NCBI GenBank assembly: GCA_903842505.1
Contig: CAIMMI010000350.1
Location: 1 to 61,801 of the forward strand
DNA from: an uncultured Verrucomicrobiota bacterium
Lineage (GTDB): Bacteria > Verrucomicrobiota > Verrucomicrobiia > Limisphaerales > UBA9464
Length of the DNA: 61,801 bases
Direction: 5' to 3'
Shown: positions 41,201-50,472 of the stretch, piece by piece
Layout of the letters: each line of letters opens with the position of its first letter
Numbering within the stretch: the first letter of the stretch is position 1
Notes under the pieces: generated by a model
Databases searched by the model: none
What the model was told of the DNA's origin: nothing
What the model saw: only the letters and a program-made list of their open reading frames with translations
Position numbers and translations under genes: made by a program

Positions 41201-44200
41201 CCTCCCGGTAGAGGTTTCCACCACGGTACAACCGCACGTAGCGTCGGTTCAGGTACGCCGATCCCATCTCCCGCGCGATCCAGAAGCTCATCTGTTCGCG
41301 CAGGTTGCTGTCTTCGTTCCCACCATTGCCCGTTGAACCGATGGCGAGGTCCGAGGTCCCCAGCAACTCGTCGTCATCCGGTGTCACAATGTAGAAGTCA
41401 CCAGCGCCACCGTGGAACGGACTGCCCTTGTCCTTGAACGACGCGTTGTAGATCACGCGCTGGTCGCCGTACACGAGCGTCAGGTCCCGGAACGTATTGT
41501 TCAGCGGCGTCGTCTGAGCGCGGGCCGCTTCGGTCGCGGCTGTCGTCCACATGTGATAGTGACCCAGGCTGCCGATCGGCACCGGTTCACCCCATCGAAT
41601 CAGGCACTCGCGGACGGGCGCATCCGACGGAAACTTCGCGGTCACGGCCGTCCCAGCGCTGTCGCGCGCCTCGACCCGGAACGCCACCTGCGTGGAAGCG
41701 GTCCGACCGCTGAGGCTGCCGCTGAACACGCCGTCGCCCGCGACGGAATCCGGGAATCCACCATCGTCGCGAAGCACCACATTCACGGCCGTTCCCACCC
41801 CATCGACGCGACCGATGGCCCGCACGTCCGCGATGCCATCGGGATCCGACACCCGCGCTGTGACGATCACCGCCTGACTGGCCCGGGGCAGGACCGGCGA
41901 GTGCGTCACATCCCAGATCGCGGGGCCTGCGTTCGGCACCGCCCGACTGTTGGCCAGGCCCGGTGTTCCGAGATTCGTCGGCACCGCGAGGCGGGCCGGC
42001 AGTTCCAGCCAATTCCCGCGGATGCGGAACAGCACCTCCGGCCACCCCACCACCCAACGCACCCGCGCACGGATCGTGGCGCGGTCCCCTTCCACCAAAC
42101 CGGCGGCCAACGGCGTCCGGATGCGGTTGATGCCCGTATCGCCCCGTCCCTGCGACTTCACGTGCAGGCATCGCGCGCCGACCGCCGCCCCGGTCGCCTG
42201 GACGAACGACTCGGTGTGATTGCCCTGCAACGTCCATCCGGTCGCACCCGGCAAGGCACCCGACTCAAAGCCTCCGTTGGAGACCAGGTTGACGGTCGAA
42301 CCGACCTTGATCACCTGCACGTCATCGACCAATGCCTCCCCTCCGCCCTGGATCGTGATCTGGAGTTGATTGGGCGGAAACCCACCGTTGCCGTTGTCCA
42401 GCGACCCCGTGAACTCCACCGTCGTCCAGGTCCCCTTCCCCGTCTCGTCCGAGTCCGCCCAGTTCGAAGCCCTGCGCGGATCGGCATTGAGGTCGATCAA
42501 CTCCAGGCTCGATCCACCCCCGTCCGCCCATCGTCCCCAACGTCCACCGTCTTCCCACGTCACCTCGGCGACATCGATCCACACGGTCTCCGAAGTCACG
42601 AGCCCCAACTCATTCGTCGACGCGATCGTATCGGGCATGGCGAAAGCCAGACGTTCCCCCCCGTTCGACAGGGTTCCATCGTAATTCCCCACGCTGTTGG
42701 AGGCGTTGAGGTGCGGATGCCGGGTGCGCAGGCGCGCGACGTTCCGTGCGACGACCAACCGGCCACCGGCGGGAACGCTCACCCCCTGCGGGATCGTCAG
42801 GTCGATCCCGGAAGTGAATCGCCAGCCCGAAAGATCCAGCGCCGCGCCCGAACGATTGGAGAGCTCCACGTACTCATCGTCGTCCTCACCCGAGATCGGG
42901 TTGTAGAGGATCTCACTGATCACCACCGGCTCCGGCCTCCAGGTGGCATTGGCCGCGCCCGGCGTCAGCGTCGCCAACCGACGTTGCTCGGACGCACCGT
43001 CCGGCTGCCGCCCGCTGCTCACGCCATTCTCCTGCGCTTCAAACCGCACGGAATCGATCACCCGCCGCCCATCGGGCGAGTAGAGGTACAACGCCTCACC
43101 GGCCGCACTGAGCCGGAACCCCAGCTGGTTTTGGTCCAAGGCCAGAAAGCCACGCGCCGGCAGGGTCGTACCCGCCGGAAACCGGAACCGGTTCGTGCTG
43201 GGATCATCGGTCAGGAGACAACCTGACAGGTCCACCGCGACGGCCGATCGGTTGTACAACTCGACGAAGTCCAACTGCGGTTCATCGGTATGCGCGAGCC
43301 ATTCGTTGAACACCACGTCCCGCCAGGGATTGGCGACCCGATTTTCAAGCCTCCCGGGAGAACCCCCGACTGCCTCGCTGGCCGCCCAAGCCCGGGAATC
43401 GGAAGGCCCATAACTCGGCCGTGCCAAAACGAGCGTCGGTCCCGCTCCGTCCGCGGCAACTGGCCATGGAGGACGCGTGCCGTACTCAACCTCGAACAGC
43501 ACGTCATCCCGTCTCCCCCGCAAGCGGATCCTGCCGCCATCATTGCCCAGTCGCCCGGAGTAAGGACCCAGGACGTTCGTGGCACCCGACGACGCCCGCA
43601 ACGCGGCCGGATCCTGGGCGACCACGAGCACATCCCCCGCATGCAGCCGCGTCCCCGCCGGAAACTCGAACCCGATCTCCCCGGTCAACCGCATGCCGTC
43701 CAGGTCCTCGAAATGGGTTCCGCCATTATATAATTCCACGAACTCCACCCCGCCGACCAAGGGATGGTAGTGGATCTCCGAAAGCACCAGCCCCGTCGAA
43801 CGCACGAACGGCCCCGGCAATTCGCGGTCCGGCACGTAGGTCACGACGGTCGTCTGAGCGGTCGGACCCAGGTCCCGGAATCGCGCCGCCGTCGAGGCAC
43901 CCGGATCCTGGCTGGCCACCGCCAGTCCGAACTGCAACGTCGCCGGCATCCCCGCGATGGTCACGGTTCCCAACTGCACCCATCCCAGCCCGTCGAAGCT
44001 GCCAAATCCCGTGAACACGTTGGCCGTCCGTCGCAACCGAAGCCACGTCTGTGGATAGTTCACCGGAAATCCAGCCGCGGCCGAGGTCGTCACCGCCGCA
44101 CCACCCACGGTCCCCCGCGACTTGAACAGGCTGCCAACCTGGGGCGACGCCGCAAAGACTCCGGCGAAACGCGCATTCGTCCCCAACCCGTCCCGCGCCA

Positions 44201-45605
44201 TCAAACCTGCCTGCGCGAAGGGATCCGTCACGCGGATCGACTCCACCCGCACCTGCACGTCGAAATCTCCCGTCCGCTGTTCCCATCCGAACTGGAACTG
44301 GTCGGAAGTCGAACCGATCTGGGCCCCCGGCCCCGTCAGGTTGAACGCACCCGATCCCACCCGCTCGACCGTACCGCCAGCCACGCCCGAGCCCACACCC
44401 TCCGCCGTGAATTCCTGGGCGGTGAAGGACACGTTCGTCCCAGGAAGGATCGGGTTCGGCGTTCCCGCCCGATCCGTCACGCCGGTGATCTGCAACGTGT
44501 AGACCTGCCCGAAGGTCATCGGCGTCACCGTCACGACCAGGTTGCTCGTCGTAGCTCCCGCTCCCACTCCCGTTGCCGTGACCCCACCATTGAGGACGAA
44601 CGCCGTTGCGGGGGATGCCGGCAGGCTCACCGCCTCGCTGAAGGTCAACACCAGCGAACCGGCTCCCACATTGATGACGCGTACCAGGGCTGGACGCGTC
44701 ACGTCGGGCGTCACCTGAAGCAGTGCCTCCGTCGACAACGCCGTCCCCAACCCGTTCGTCACGAAGGCCCGGAATCGTGCGTTGTCGTCGGCCAACTTCA
44801 CCGGACCGTACAGCAATGTCGAATTCGTCCCGCCCACCAGATCCACCCCGTTCCGCCGCCACTGGAAACGACCCGGACCCAGAGGATCCATCTGCATATC
44901 GAACGAGGCGATCCCACCCTCCACCACCGTCGCGTTCTGAGGCCCCCGCACGATCGTCGGTTTCTTGAACTGCGCGCCCCACGGAATCAGGAACTGCGAC
45001 GGGATCGGCCCCTGGTCCACGCCGTCCGGACGCAACCACCGCACCGCGAGGTTGTCCCCACCCCCACCCTCCTTCATCAGCGCATCGACATAGTAGATCC
45101 GCCCTGCCTCCAGACGGATCGGCGCGGACTGCTGGTTCGGCTCGCGTCCCCAGTCCCGCGAGGGCGTCCAACCGTTGACCGTCGCAATCTCCCGCCGGTT
45201 GGACACGGTGTCGTCCGTGCTCAGGTACAACGCACCTCCGTCATCCGTCGCAATCCAGAACGTGTAGTTGCCCGTTACCGGAGGGGTCAGATACCCACGC
45301 AACCGCTGCCCGTAGTTCTCATAGACATCCGTCGGTGCCTCGAAGTCGGTCACGTAACCGGTCTCCGCTGGCGAATTGGGATAGGAGGGTGCCGCGAGAA
45401 GATCCGAAACCGACCCGCCCCCGATCTCGCGATAGACTTCCCGCAGCAGCCCGTTTGCCGGTTGGGCCAGTGCCCGGTTTGGAACCACAAGAAGCAGCCA
45501 GGCGATCACCGCCGCGAAGCCCCCGGTCGTCAGGAATCGGGCGAGCCTTCGGGACAACGGGGCCTCCGCGGAGCACTCCGCGGCCGTCGAGTTCAAGAAT
45601 TCCAT
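38250..45605 (-). CDS. Giant 2451-aa secreted protein: PA14, Ig, six lamin-tail domains, CotH
   Basis: Start ATG 45605 (MEFLNSTAAEC), with a membrane/signal segment FAAVIAWLLLVVPNRALA. Order: PA14 (GLLREVYREIGGG, YTFWIATDDGGALYLSTDD), Ig-like, Big-5-like, lamin-tail domains 1-3 (LSEIHYHPL, FNEWLAHTDEP, ISEILYNPISGEDDD), carbohydrate-binding-like domain, CotH domain (YKIEDWFEFQDDG, LFPWDVDFTLGG), lamin-tail domains 4-6 (LNEIHYDPVQPG, LNEVLPNSL, VNEFMASNN), cadherin-like domain, FYRV-type end (RLYRVLVLP). It is a very long relative of the 24357-28247 protein and is probably surface-bound. CotH suggests phosphotransfer outside the cell, an inference from the spore-coat homologue. Confidence 0.9.
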   Translation of the reverse strand: MEFLNSTAAECSAEAPLSRRLARFLTTGGFAAVIAWLLLVVPNRALAQPANGLLREVYREIGGGSVSDLLAAPSYPNSPAETGYVTDFEAPTDVYENYGQRLRGYLTPPVTGNYTFWIATDDGGALYLSTDDTVSNRREIATVNGWTPSRDWGREPNQQSAPIRLEAGRIYYVDALMKEGGGGDNLAVRWLRPDGVDQGPIPSQFLIPWGAQFKKPTIVRGPQNATVVEGGIASFDMQMDPLGPGRFQWRRNGVDLVGGTNSTLLYGPVKLADDNARFRAFVTNGLGTALSTEALLQVTPDVTRPALVRVINVGAGSLVLTFSEAVSLPASPATAFVLNGGVTATGVGAGATTSNLVVTVTPMTFGQVYTLQITGVTDRAGTPNPILPGTNVSFTAQEFTAEGVGSGVAGGTVERVGSGAFNLTGPGAQIGSTSDQFQFGWEQRTGDFDVQVRVESIRVTDPFAQAGLMARDGLGTNARFAGVFAASPQVGSLFKSRGTVGGAAVTTSAAAGFPVNYPQTWLRLRRTANVFTGFGSFDGLGWVQLGTVTIAGMPATLQFGLAVASQDPGASTAARFRDLGPTAQTTVVTYVPDRELPGPFVRSTGLVLSEIHYHPLVGGVEFVELYNGGTHFEDLDGMRLTGEIGFEFPAGTRLHAGDVLVVAQDPAALRASSGATNVLGPYSGRLGNDGGRIRLRGRRDDVLFEVEYGTRPPWPVAADGAGPTLVLARPSYGPSDSRAWAASEAVGGSPGRLENRVANPWRDVVFNEWLAHTDEPQLDFVELYNRSAVAVDLSGCLLTDDPSTNRFRFPAGTTLPARGFLALDQNQLGFRLSAAGEALYLYSPDGRRVIDSVRFEAQENGVSSGRQPDGASEQRRLATLTPGAANATWRPEPVVISEILYNPISGEDDDEYVELSNRSGAALDLSGWRFTSGIDLTIPQGVSVPAGGRLVVARNVARLRTRHPHLNASNSVGNYDGTLSNGGERLAFAMPDTIASTNELGLVTSETVWIDVAEVTWEDGGRWGRWADGGGSSLELIDLNADPRRASNWADSDETGKGTWTTVEFTGSLDNGNGGFPPNQLQITIQGGGEALVDDVQVIKVGSTVNLVSNGGFESGALPGATGWTLQGNHTESFVQATGAAVGARCLHVKSQGRGDTGINRIRTPLAAGLVEGDRATIRARVRWVVGWPEVLFRIRGNWLELPARLAVPTNLGTPGLANSRAVPNAGPAIWDVTHSPVLPRASQAVIVTARVSDPDGIADVRAIGRVDGVGTAVNVVLRDDGGFPDSVAGDGVFSGSLSGRTASTQVAFRVEARDSAGTAVTAKFPSDAPVRECLIRWGEPVPIGSLGHYHMWTTAATEAARAQTTPLNNTFRDLTLVYGDQRVIYNASFKDKGSPFHGGAGDFYIVTPDDDELLGTSDLAIGSTGNGGNEDSNLREQMSFWIAREMGSAYLNRRYVRLYRGGNLYREVMEDTEEPNGAYADRFYSEGIEPDLYKIEDWFEFQDDGTSFSNVDATLQPFYSPVASTNLKAARYRWAWRKRAVERSANEFTNLLELVTVANAAPATYEAGVSQLVDVDQWMRVFAFERIAGNWDSYGMGRGKNMYAFKQTGAPWRLFPWDVDFTLGGGSNGANDGLWGANDPTINRMYDTPAFRRLLWQAYIDAINGPLRAGPAGDQIDARNRVLLNNGIPSANASAVKQYIEARRAHIEGQINANSVAALEITSNNGANLTVNTPSVTLTGRAPLGVRTIEINGVAYPVRWTGFTDWSMLVPLGQATNNLSLVGLDPYGRPVAGATDTIRVVTTGTILRLQDFVVLNEIHYDPVQPGAGFIELFNQSTTTPFDLSGLRIDGVGYTFSDGSVIAPGAYLVLAADTAVFADTYGTTIPVFGEFPGALDNDGERISLVRPDPASGNAGTILGTVRYSDRLPWPTNAAGFGPSLQLVDPRRSVHRLANWAAAATNDVNRVTPGRANSVRRDLAEIPELWLNEVLPNSLAGPLDNFGDRDPFIELYNSGTNTADLSNVFLSASYTNLIQWRFPTGTTLSPGAFLRVWADGEPGETAIGHLHAGFRLEAAVGVVTLSRSQTGGMGVLDFVEYSGLLPDRSIGLSPDGNPFNRRVFFRPTPGRTNDPAVPAIRVTVNEFMASNNAGLRDPVDNDLDDWIELYNAGTQSVDLASYRLTDNLTNSTQFVIPPGYVIPAGGFLLVWADNEPAQNSATNADLHVNFRLGADGEQIGLFDPSGALVDGLTFGPQVANVSMGRFPDGAEGAFSAFPVPTPRGPNFIRTANRPPVFVPVPTLSAAVGSRLVRNLEATDPDLPAQTLTFSRVSGPTGATLSPTGVLEWSPTPIQVGRHVVRAEVRDSGVPPASAFVDIPIEVVSASTLSLEVVQGPSGITLSWGATSGTRYRLESSTALGGVWTTVREAVATGSTDSAVVVPGAETVRLYRVLVLP

Positions 45606-45689
45606 GCGTGTGACGCCAACAAAGCAGAACTCCTGCCGGAATCGAAGGTTTTTGCCCCCACCGGGGATCCGGCCGTGCGCGTCAAATCC

Positions 45690-45837
45690 GGTGGGACGAG
45701 TGTCCCCACGAGCCGGACGAAGGAGTTCCAAGTTCCAAGTTCCAAGTTCCAAGTTTCAAGATTCAAGTTTCAAGGCCAGGAACCTTGAAACTGAAAACTT
45801 CGAACTCCGGAACAGCCCGACGTCTCGCCCCACCCCT
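45690..45837. repeat. GGTGGGACGAG inverted repeat, copy 3, with aagttcc microsatellite
   Basis: Left arm GGTGGGACGAG at 45690-45700 and right arm CTCGCCCCACC at 45824-45834 (one mismatch). Between them, 45724-45773 is a run of agttcca/aagtttc 7-base units, also seen near 225-285 and 61750-61780. It fills the gap between two divergent genes. Confidence 0.75.
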
Positions 45838-45897
45838 CGAGACGCTTGAACCTCGTTGGACGCGGGCTTCCAGCCCACCGACACCTGCCCTATCCTG

Positions 45898-46593
45898 ATG
45901 CCCATGGCCCTGCTCGAGATCCGCGGACTGAAGAAGAGCTTCCGGTCACCCGATGGTCAGCTCCATCCGGTGATCGACATTCCGTCGTTCGACCTCGCCG
46001 CCGGACAGGCCGTCGCCCTTGCCGGTCCCAGCGGCACCGGGAAGACCACCTTCCTCCACCTCATCGCCGGCATCCTGACCCCGGATTCCGGCAGCATCCG
46101 CATTGGTGGCGATGAGATCGTCGGACTCACCGAACACGGCCGGGACCGCATCCGAGCCCTCCGCATCGGGTACATCTTCCAATCGTTCAACCTGCTCCAG
46201 GGCTTCACCTGCCTCGAAAATGTCCTGCTCGGCATGAGCTTCGGGGCCGGAGCCAACCAGTCCCGCGCCGAGGCCCTGCTCCGGCGCGTCGGACTCGGCG
46301 ACCGTTTCCATCATTTCCCACGCCAACTCTCGACGGGACAGCAGCAGCGGGTGGCGGTCGCCCGCGCCATGGCGGGTAAACCCCAACTGGTCCTCGCCGA
46401 CGAACCCACCGGCAACCTCGACCCAGCCAACGCCCGCGAGGCCCTCGCCCTCATCCGCGAGACCTGCACCGAAAACGGATCTGCTCTCCTCCTTGTCTCG
46501 CACGACCGCGAAATCCTGGGTGCCTTCGACCAGGTGCCGTCGCTCGCCGACCTCAACAAGGCCTCCCGGCCCGCAGCCCTTTCCCGCCCATGA
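45898..46593 (+). CDS. ABC transporter ATP-binding protein (LolD/MacB type)
   Basis: 231 aa from ATG 45898 (ATG 45904 two codons later is equally likely; neither has a good ribosome binding site). Walker [10 protein letters not shown], signature [14 protein letters not shown], Walker [13 protein letters not shown] and H-loop LVSHDRE. The sequence fits the LolD/FtsE/MacB class that works with FtsX-type permeases. Its stop overlaps the permease start (ATGA at 46590-46593). Confidence 0.92.
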   Translation: MPMALLEIRGLKKSFRSPDGQLHPVIDIPSFDLAAGQAVALAGPSGTGKTTFLHLIAGILTPDSGSIRIGGDEIVGLTEHGRDRIRALRIGYIFQSFNLLQGFTCLENVLLGMSFGAGANQSRAEALLRRVGLGDRFHHFPRQLSTGQQQRVAVARAMAGKPQLVLADEPTGNLDPANAREALALIRETCTENGSALLLVSHDREILGAFDQVPSLADLNKASRPAALSRP

Positions 46594-47804
46594 CCCTCGC
46601 CCTCCTGGTCCGCCGCAGCCTGCGACAGCATCTGCTGTCCACCATCGTCACGGCCCTTTCCCTCTCGCTGGCCGGCGGACTCCTCATGACGGTCTGGTCC
46701 CTGAAGACCCAGGCCCGCCAGACGTTCGAGCGGATGGACGGCGGATGGGATGCCGTTCTCGGCGCCCGCAGCTCCAAGCTCCAACTCGTCCTCAACGCCG
46801 TCTTCCACCTGGAAGCGTCCCCCGGGAACATCCGGCCAGCCGACCTCGCCACCCTCGCCGCCAACCCCGCCGTCAAGGCAGTCGTCCCCATCGCCATGGG
46901 CGACAACTACCAGGGCTTCCGCATCGTTGGCACCACCACCAACCACTTCACCGACCACCAGTTCGCCGAGGGCCGGCGCTTCAAGCTCCGCGAAGGCCGC
47001 CTGTTCGAGGATGGCTACCGCGAAGCCCTCATCGGTGCGTTCGCCGCCGAAAAACTCGGCTTCAAGGTCGGTACCGAGTTCAAGCCCTACCACGGCCTGA
47101 ACTACGCCTCCAAAGCCTCCGACAACGTCCAGCACGACGAGGTCTACGTCGTCGTCGGGATCCTCGAACCGTCCAACACGCCCGCCGACCGGGTCGTCTG
47201 GATTCCCATCGCCGGCATTCAGAATATGGCCGGGCATGACCCCGCGACCGCCACCGACGTCAGCGCCGCCCTTGTCCAACTCCTCGACCCCGCCGCCGGG
47301 TTCCGCCTCGACCAACTCTACAACAAGCAGGGAGACAAACTCACCTTCGCCTGGCCCATCGGCACCGTGATGGCCCAACTCTTCGACAAGATCGGCTGGT
47401 TCGACAACGTCCTCACCCTGGTCGCCTGGCTCGTCGCTCTCGTCGCTGCCGGTTCCGTCCTCGCCTCGATCTACAATTCCATGAGCGCCCGGCGCCGGGA
47501 CCTCGCCATCCTTCGTGCCCTCGGCGCCCGACGACGCATCATCTTTACGGCCATTGTCGCCGAGGCATCCACGATTGCCGCCATCGGCGCCGCGCTCGGA
47601 TTCCTCGTCCACTTCGCCCTGCTCTTCGGTGCCGCGGCCCTCGTTCGCGCCCAGACCGGCGTCGTCATTGAACCCTTCCAACCCGGCTGGGTCTGGCTCT
47701 GGGCTCCCGCTGCCCTCATCGGTCTCGCCGCCGCCGCCGGTACCGTCCCGGCCTTCAAGGCCTACGACGTCGACGTCGCCTCCTCCCTCTCACCGGAATC
47801 CTGA
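46590..47804 (+). CDS. ABC transporter FtsX-type permease
   Basis: 404 aa. One N-terminal membrane helix, a large periplasmic MacB-PCD-like domain (about 40-270), then three helices from about 290 with the FtsX core ([33 protein letters not shown]). It forms a typical mechanotransmission ABC pair with the upstream ATPase. No adaptor protein is encoded here. A lipid, lipoprotein or hopanoid-related cargo is possible from its neighbours. Confidence 0.9.
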   Translation: MTLALLVRRSLRQHLLSTIVTALSLSLAGGLLMTVWSLKTQARQTFERMDGGWDAVLGARSSKLQLVLNAVFHLEASPGNIRPADLATLAANPAVKAVVPIAMGDNYQGFRIVGTTTNHFTDHQFAEGRRFKLREGRLFEDGYREALIGAFAAEKLGFKVGTEFKPYHGLNYASKASDNVQHDEVYVVVGILEPSNTPADRVVWIPIAGIQNMAGHDPATATDVSAALVQLLDPAAGFRLDQLYNKQGDKLTFAWPIGTVMAQLFDKIGWFDNVLTLVAWLVALVAAGSVLASIYNSMSARRRDLAILRALGARRRIIFTAIVAEASTIAAIGAALGFLVHFALLFGAAALVRAQTGVVIEPFQPGWVWLWAPAALIGLAAAAGTVPAFKAYDVDVASSLSPES

Positions 47805-47823
47805 CCCTCCGCTCACCCACCCC

Positions 47824-48846
47824 ATGAAGTGCTTCGTCACCGGCGCCTCCGGTTTCATTGGTGCCAACCTCGTCCACGAACTGGTCGCGCGCGGCCACTC
47901 GGTCCGCGCCCTGTTCCGCCCGGGAGCCGACCAACGCGGACTCGAAGGGACCTCCTGCCAGGCCATCGAAGGCGATATCACCGACAAATCCGACACCCTC
48001 GCCCGCCACATGGACGGCTGCGACTGGGTCTTCCACGCCGCCGCCAGTTACGCACTCTGGCTGCCCGACTACCGTCCGATGTACCGAACCAACCTCATCG
48101 GTACCCAGAAGATCCTCAAGGCCGCCGCCGCTGCCGGCGTCCGCCGCATTGTCTACACCTCCACCGTCGGCTGCATCGGCCTACCCAAGCCATCCGCCAA
48201 TGGCATCCTGATCCCGACCGACGAAAACACGCCGGTCTCGGAGGTCCAGATGACCAATCACTACAAGCGCTCCAAGTGGCAGGCCGAGGTCGCCGCCCGC
48301 GAAGCCGCCCGCGAAGGGGTTCCGGTCGTCATCGTCAATCCTGCAGCGCCCGTCGGCCCACGGGACGTCAAGCCAACCCCCACCGGCCAGGTGATCGTGG
48401 ACTACCTCAACCGTTCCATGCCCGCGTTCCTCGATACCGGTTTGAACTGGGTCCATGTCCGCGACGTCGCCATCGGCCACATCCTCGCCGCCGAAAAGGG
48501 TCGTATCGGAGAACGCTACATCCTCGGTCATGCCGAAGGGAACTGGTCGATGCAACACGCCTTCGAGGTCCTGTCCGAGATCACCGGCCTTCCCCCGGTC
48601 CGTCGGCAGGTCCCATGGCGGGTGGCCCTCGCCGCCGCGCATGTTTCCGAGTGGATCTCCCGCATCACCGGCAAGTCCCCCAAGGCTCCCGTCGGCGGCG
48701 TGCGAATGGCCCGCTACAAGATGTACTTCAATCCATCGAAGGCCATCCGCGAACTCGGTCTTCCCCAGACCCCACCCCGCCAGGCGCTCGCCGACGCCGT
48801 CGACTGGTTCCGCAAGAATGGATATGTCCGAGGGGAACGTCGCTAA
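47824..48846 (+). CDS. hpnA: HpnA-like hopanoid-associated sugar epimerase (SDR)
   Basis: 340 aa. Extended short-chain dehydrogenase: NAD(P) motif GASGFIG, WVFHAAASYALW, catalytic Tyr-Lys in NHYKRSKWQAE, and the family stretch NPAAPVGPRDVKPTPTG, which is typical of HpnA. ATG 47824 is 19 bases after the permease stop, so ATPase, permease and epimerase form an operon. HpnA is linked to hopanoid side-chain sugar chemistry in other bacteria; no squalene-hopene cyclase is in view, so the role is inferred. Confidence 0.88.
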   Translation: MKCFVTGASGFIGANLVHELVARGHSVRALFRPGADQRGLEGTSCQAIEGDITDKSDTLARHMDGCDWVFHAAASYALWLPDYRPMYRTNLIGTQKILKAAAAAGVRRIVYTSTVGCIGLPKPSANGILIPTDENTPVSEVQMTNHYKRSKWQAEVAAREAAREGVPVVIVNPAAPVGPRDVKPTPTGQVIVDYLNRSMPAFLDTGLNWVHVRDVAIGHILAAEKGRIGERYILGHAEGNWSMQHAFEVLSEITGLPPVRRQVPWRVALAAAHVSEWISRITGKSPKAPVGGVRMARYKMYFNPSKAIRELGLPQTPPRQALADAVDWFRKNGYVRGERR

Positions 48847-48862
48847 CCCCGCTTACCCCGCC

Positions 48863-50056
48863 TCACACTTTTCCGATCCACTTCCGTTCCTCCCAGATGG
48901 CCCCGAGGGAACCCAGGTTCCTGCGGTCCAGCAGGTGTCCGGCCGCCTTCAGCAACCGGCCTGAACCCGCCGCGTGCCAGGCCTCGCTCAGGTTCACGGC
49001 CAGATTCTGGAGCACCGACGGATCCCGATAGCAGTCGATCATGCACCGCGTGCAACCGTCCCGGATCCGTTTCGAGTCATCCCACTCGTACACCGTGCAC
49101 ATCGGGCTTTCCCAGAAGTGGCAGCGGTAAAGGTTCAGGTGCCAATCGAGATAGAAGTACTTGTCTCCGCCCAGACAGCCGAACCGCTCGGCCTCGCCCT
49201 TCACGTGCCGTTGCATGTCCGCCAACGACGCGTCCGGGTTCATCACCGGAAATCGGCTCTCCCGCTTCAATTGCCGGATTCGTCCGAACAACTCCCAGAG
49301 TTCATCCCGACTGAAGGTCACCAAGCCTCCCTCCGAAAAGCTGAGGTAACTGCTCTGCAGGTTCGTGAGCGGATAACTGAACGTGCAACTCGCAAAACCC
49401 AGCGATTCCAGAAACTCCGGCAAGGCACCGTAGTCCTCGATCAACCGACTCGCCGTGACGCTCGCCGTCGTCTGGATTCCCACCCCACGGAAGAACTCGT
49501 TCGCCCGGCGAATCTTCCGGCAAACACCCTCCAAGCCCCGGTTCGCCTCGTGTCGCGCCACCTCGTGGGCGTCGATCGACATGATGACACTCGCCAGTCC
49601 GTCACTGGCCAGGGCCGCCATGTTCTCCTCGGTCCACAATGCGCCGTTCGTGCAGATCATCGGCCGGATCCCCGACCGCGCCGCGTACCGGACCATCGAA
49701 CGGAGTTCGCGGTGGACCAAGGGTTCGCCGCCCACAAACAGGAGGTAACCGACGTGATTCCGACGCGCGATGTCGATGACGTCCAACGCCTCGCCCAAGG
49801 TAACCGAACGACGCTTTTTCGGGTCGAACTTCGAACGGGCAAAACCGCAGAAACCACAATCCGCGTTGCAGAGATTGGTGATCGCGAACTGGAGGTAGGC
49901 AGGTCCCCCATGGCGCAGAACCTGTCCCAACAAGCCGAGTGCCGACGCCCTCGGAACGTCAACAACGCCGTCGAGCGAAGGACGCCGGGGATCCCCGTTT
50001 CCCGGCTCAGCCGCCCCCGGAGCAGTTACCATCGATGGACGGGTCGCCAAGCTCAT
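48863..50056 (-). CDS. Radical SAM protein with SPASM-like Cys-rich C-terminus
   Basis: 397 aa from ATG 50056; upstream TTG 50083 and internal ATG 50029 are also possible. The [4Fe-4S] site is CNADCGFC (C-x3-C-x2-C), followed by the SAM-binding VGGEPLVHREL. The C-terminal third has CLGG, CHFW, CTVYEW and CTRCMIDC, which could bind extra clusters as in SPASM proteins. It is convergent with the epimerase, only 17 bases apart. Substrate unknown; a lipid or peptide modification fits the neighbourhood. Confidence 0.85.
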   Translation of the reverse strand: MSLATRPSMVTAPGAAEPGNGDPRRPSLDGVVDVPRASALGLLGQVLRHGGPAYLQFAITNLCNADCGFCGFARSKFDPKKRRSVTLGEALDVIDIARRNHVGYLLFVGGEPLVHRELRSMVRYAARSGIRPMICTNGALWTEENMAALASDGLASVIMSIDAHEVARHEANRGLEGVCRKIRRANEFFRGVGIQTTASVTASRLIEDYGALPEFLESLGFASCTFSYPLTNLQSSYLSFSEGGLVTFSRDELWELFGRIRQLKRESRFPVMNPDASLADMQRHVKGEAERFGCLGGDKYFYLDWHLNLYRCHFWESPMCTVYEWDDSKRIRDGCTRCMIDCYRDPSVLQNLAVNLSEAWHAAGSGRLLKAAGHLLDRRNLGSLGAIWEERKWIGKV

Positions 50057-50094
50057 GGAAGGTCGCCTGCAGGCAATTCGCAAAGGTCAGCGAC

Positions 50095-50149
50095 GGGAGC
50101 CAGCCACCCGCGACGTCCGCATCGCCACACAGCGTGATGGCTGGCTCCC
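50095..50149. repeat. Perfect 12-base inverted repeat
   Basis: GGGAGCCAGCCA at 50095-50106 and TGGCTGGCTCCC at 50138-50149 enclose 31 bases, directly upstream of the radical SAM gene. It could be an operator or another short repeat family. Confidence 0.6.
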
Positions 50150-50257
50150 GTTCGCTGGACAGTCTGGTTGAACTGAACTCATGGGCACCTCAGGAGGGAG
50201 CGAACCCGCAAGCCAGTCCTGACACACGGCTCCCGACGAGAAGAAGGACTCGGGGTT

Positions 50258-50346
50258 TTGGACAGGATGACCAGGATGGACAGGACTGATCCTGTCGCTC
50301 CCCATGATCGGAACCATCCTGTAAATCCTGTTCATCCTGTCCGAGG
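50258..50346. repeat. TCCTG-rich dispersed repeat
   Basis: Phased copies of tcctgt/caggat: caggatgaccaggatggacagg, then atcctgtaaatcctgttcatcctgtcc. Similar atcctgttcatcctg strings occur between genes in many bacteria. The rest of the 50057-50472 gap shows no gene; a small GGGCG/CGCCC hairpin lies near 50455 past the infC stop. Confidence 0.65.
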
Positions 50347-50472
50347 AAGGCGGTGATGTTCCTGCCTGGCCTTGTCGGCTTCTGGGTTGTCGAACGGTCG
50401 GATCCAGCACCTGAACTGGGTTCGACCCGGATTCTGACCCGGGCTGTTCCGGTGGGCGGTCCGCCCGACAAC

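Noticed and set aside
38439-45788. Three long plus-strand frames antisense to the 2451-aa gene
   Set aside because: Arg/His/Pro-rich shadows with no signal or motif; the minus strand has continuous domain structure.
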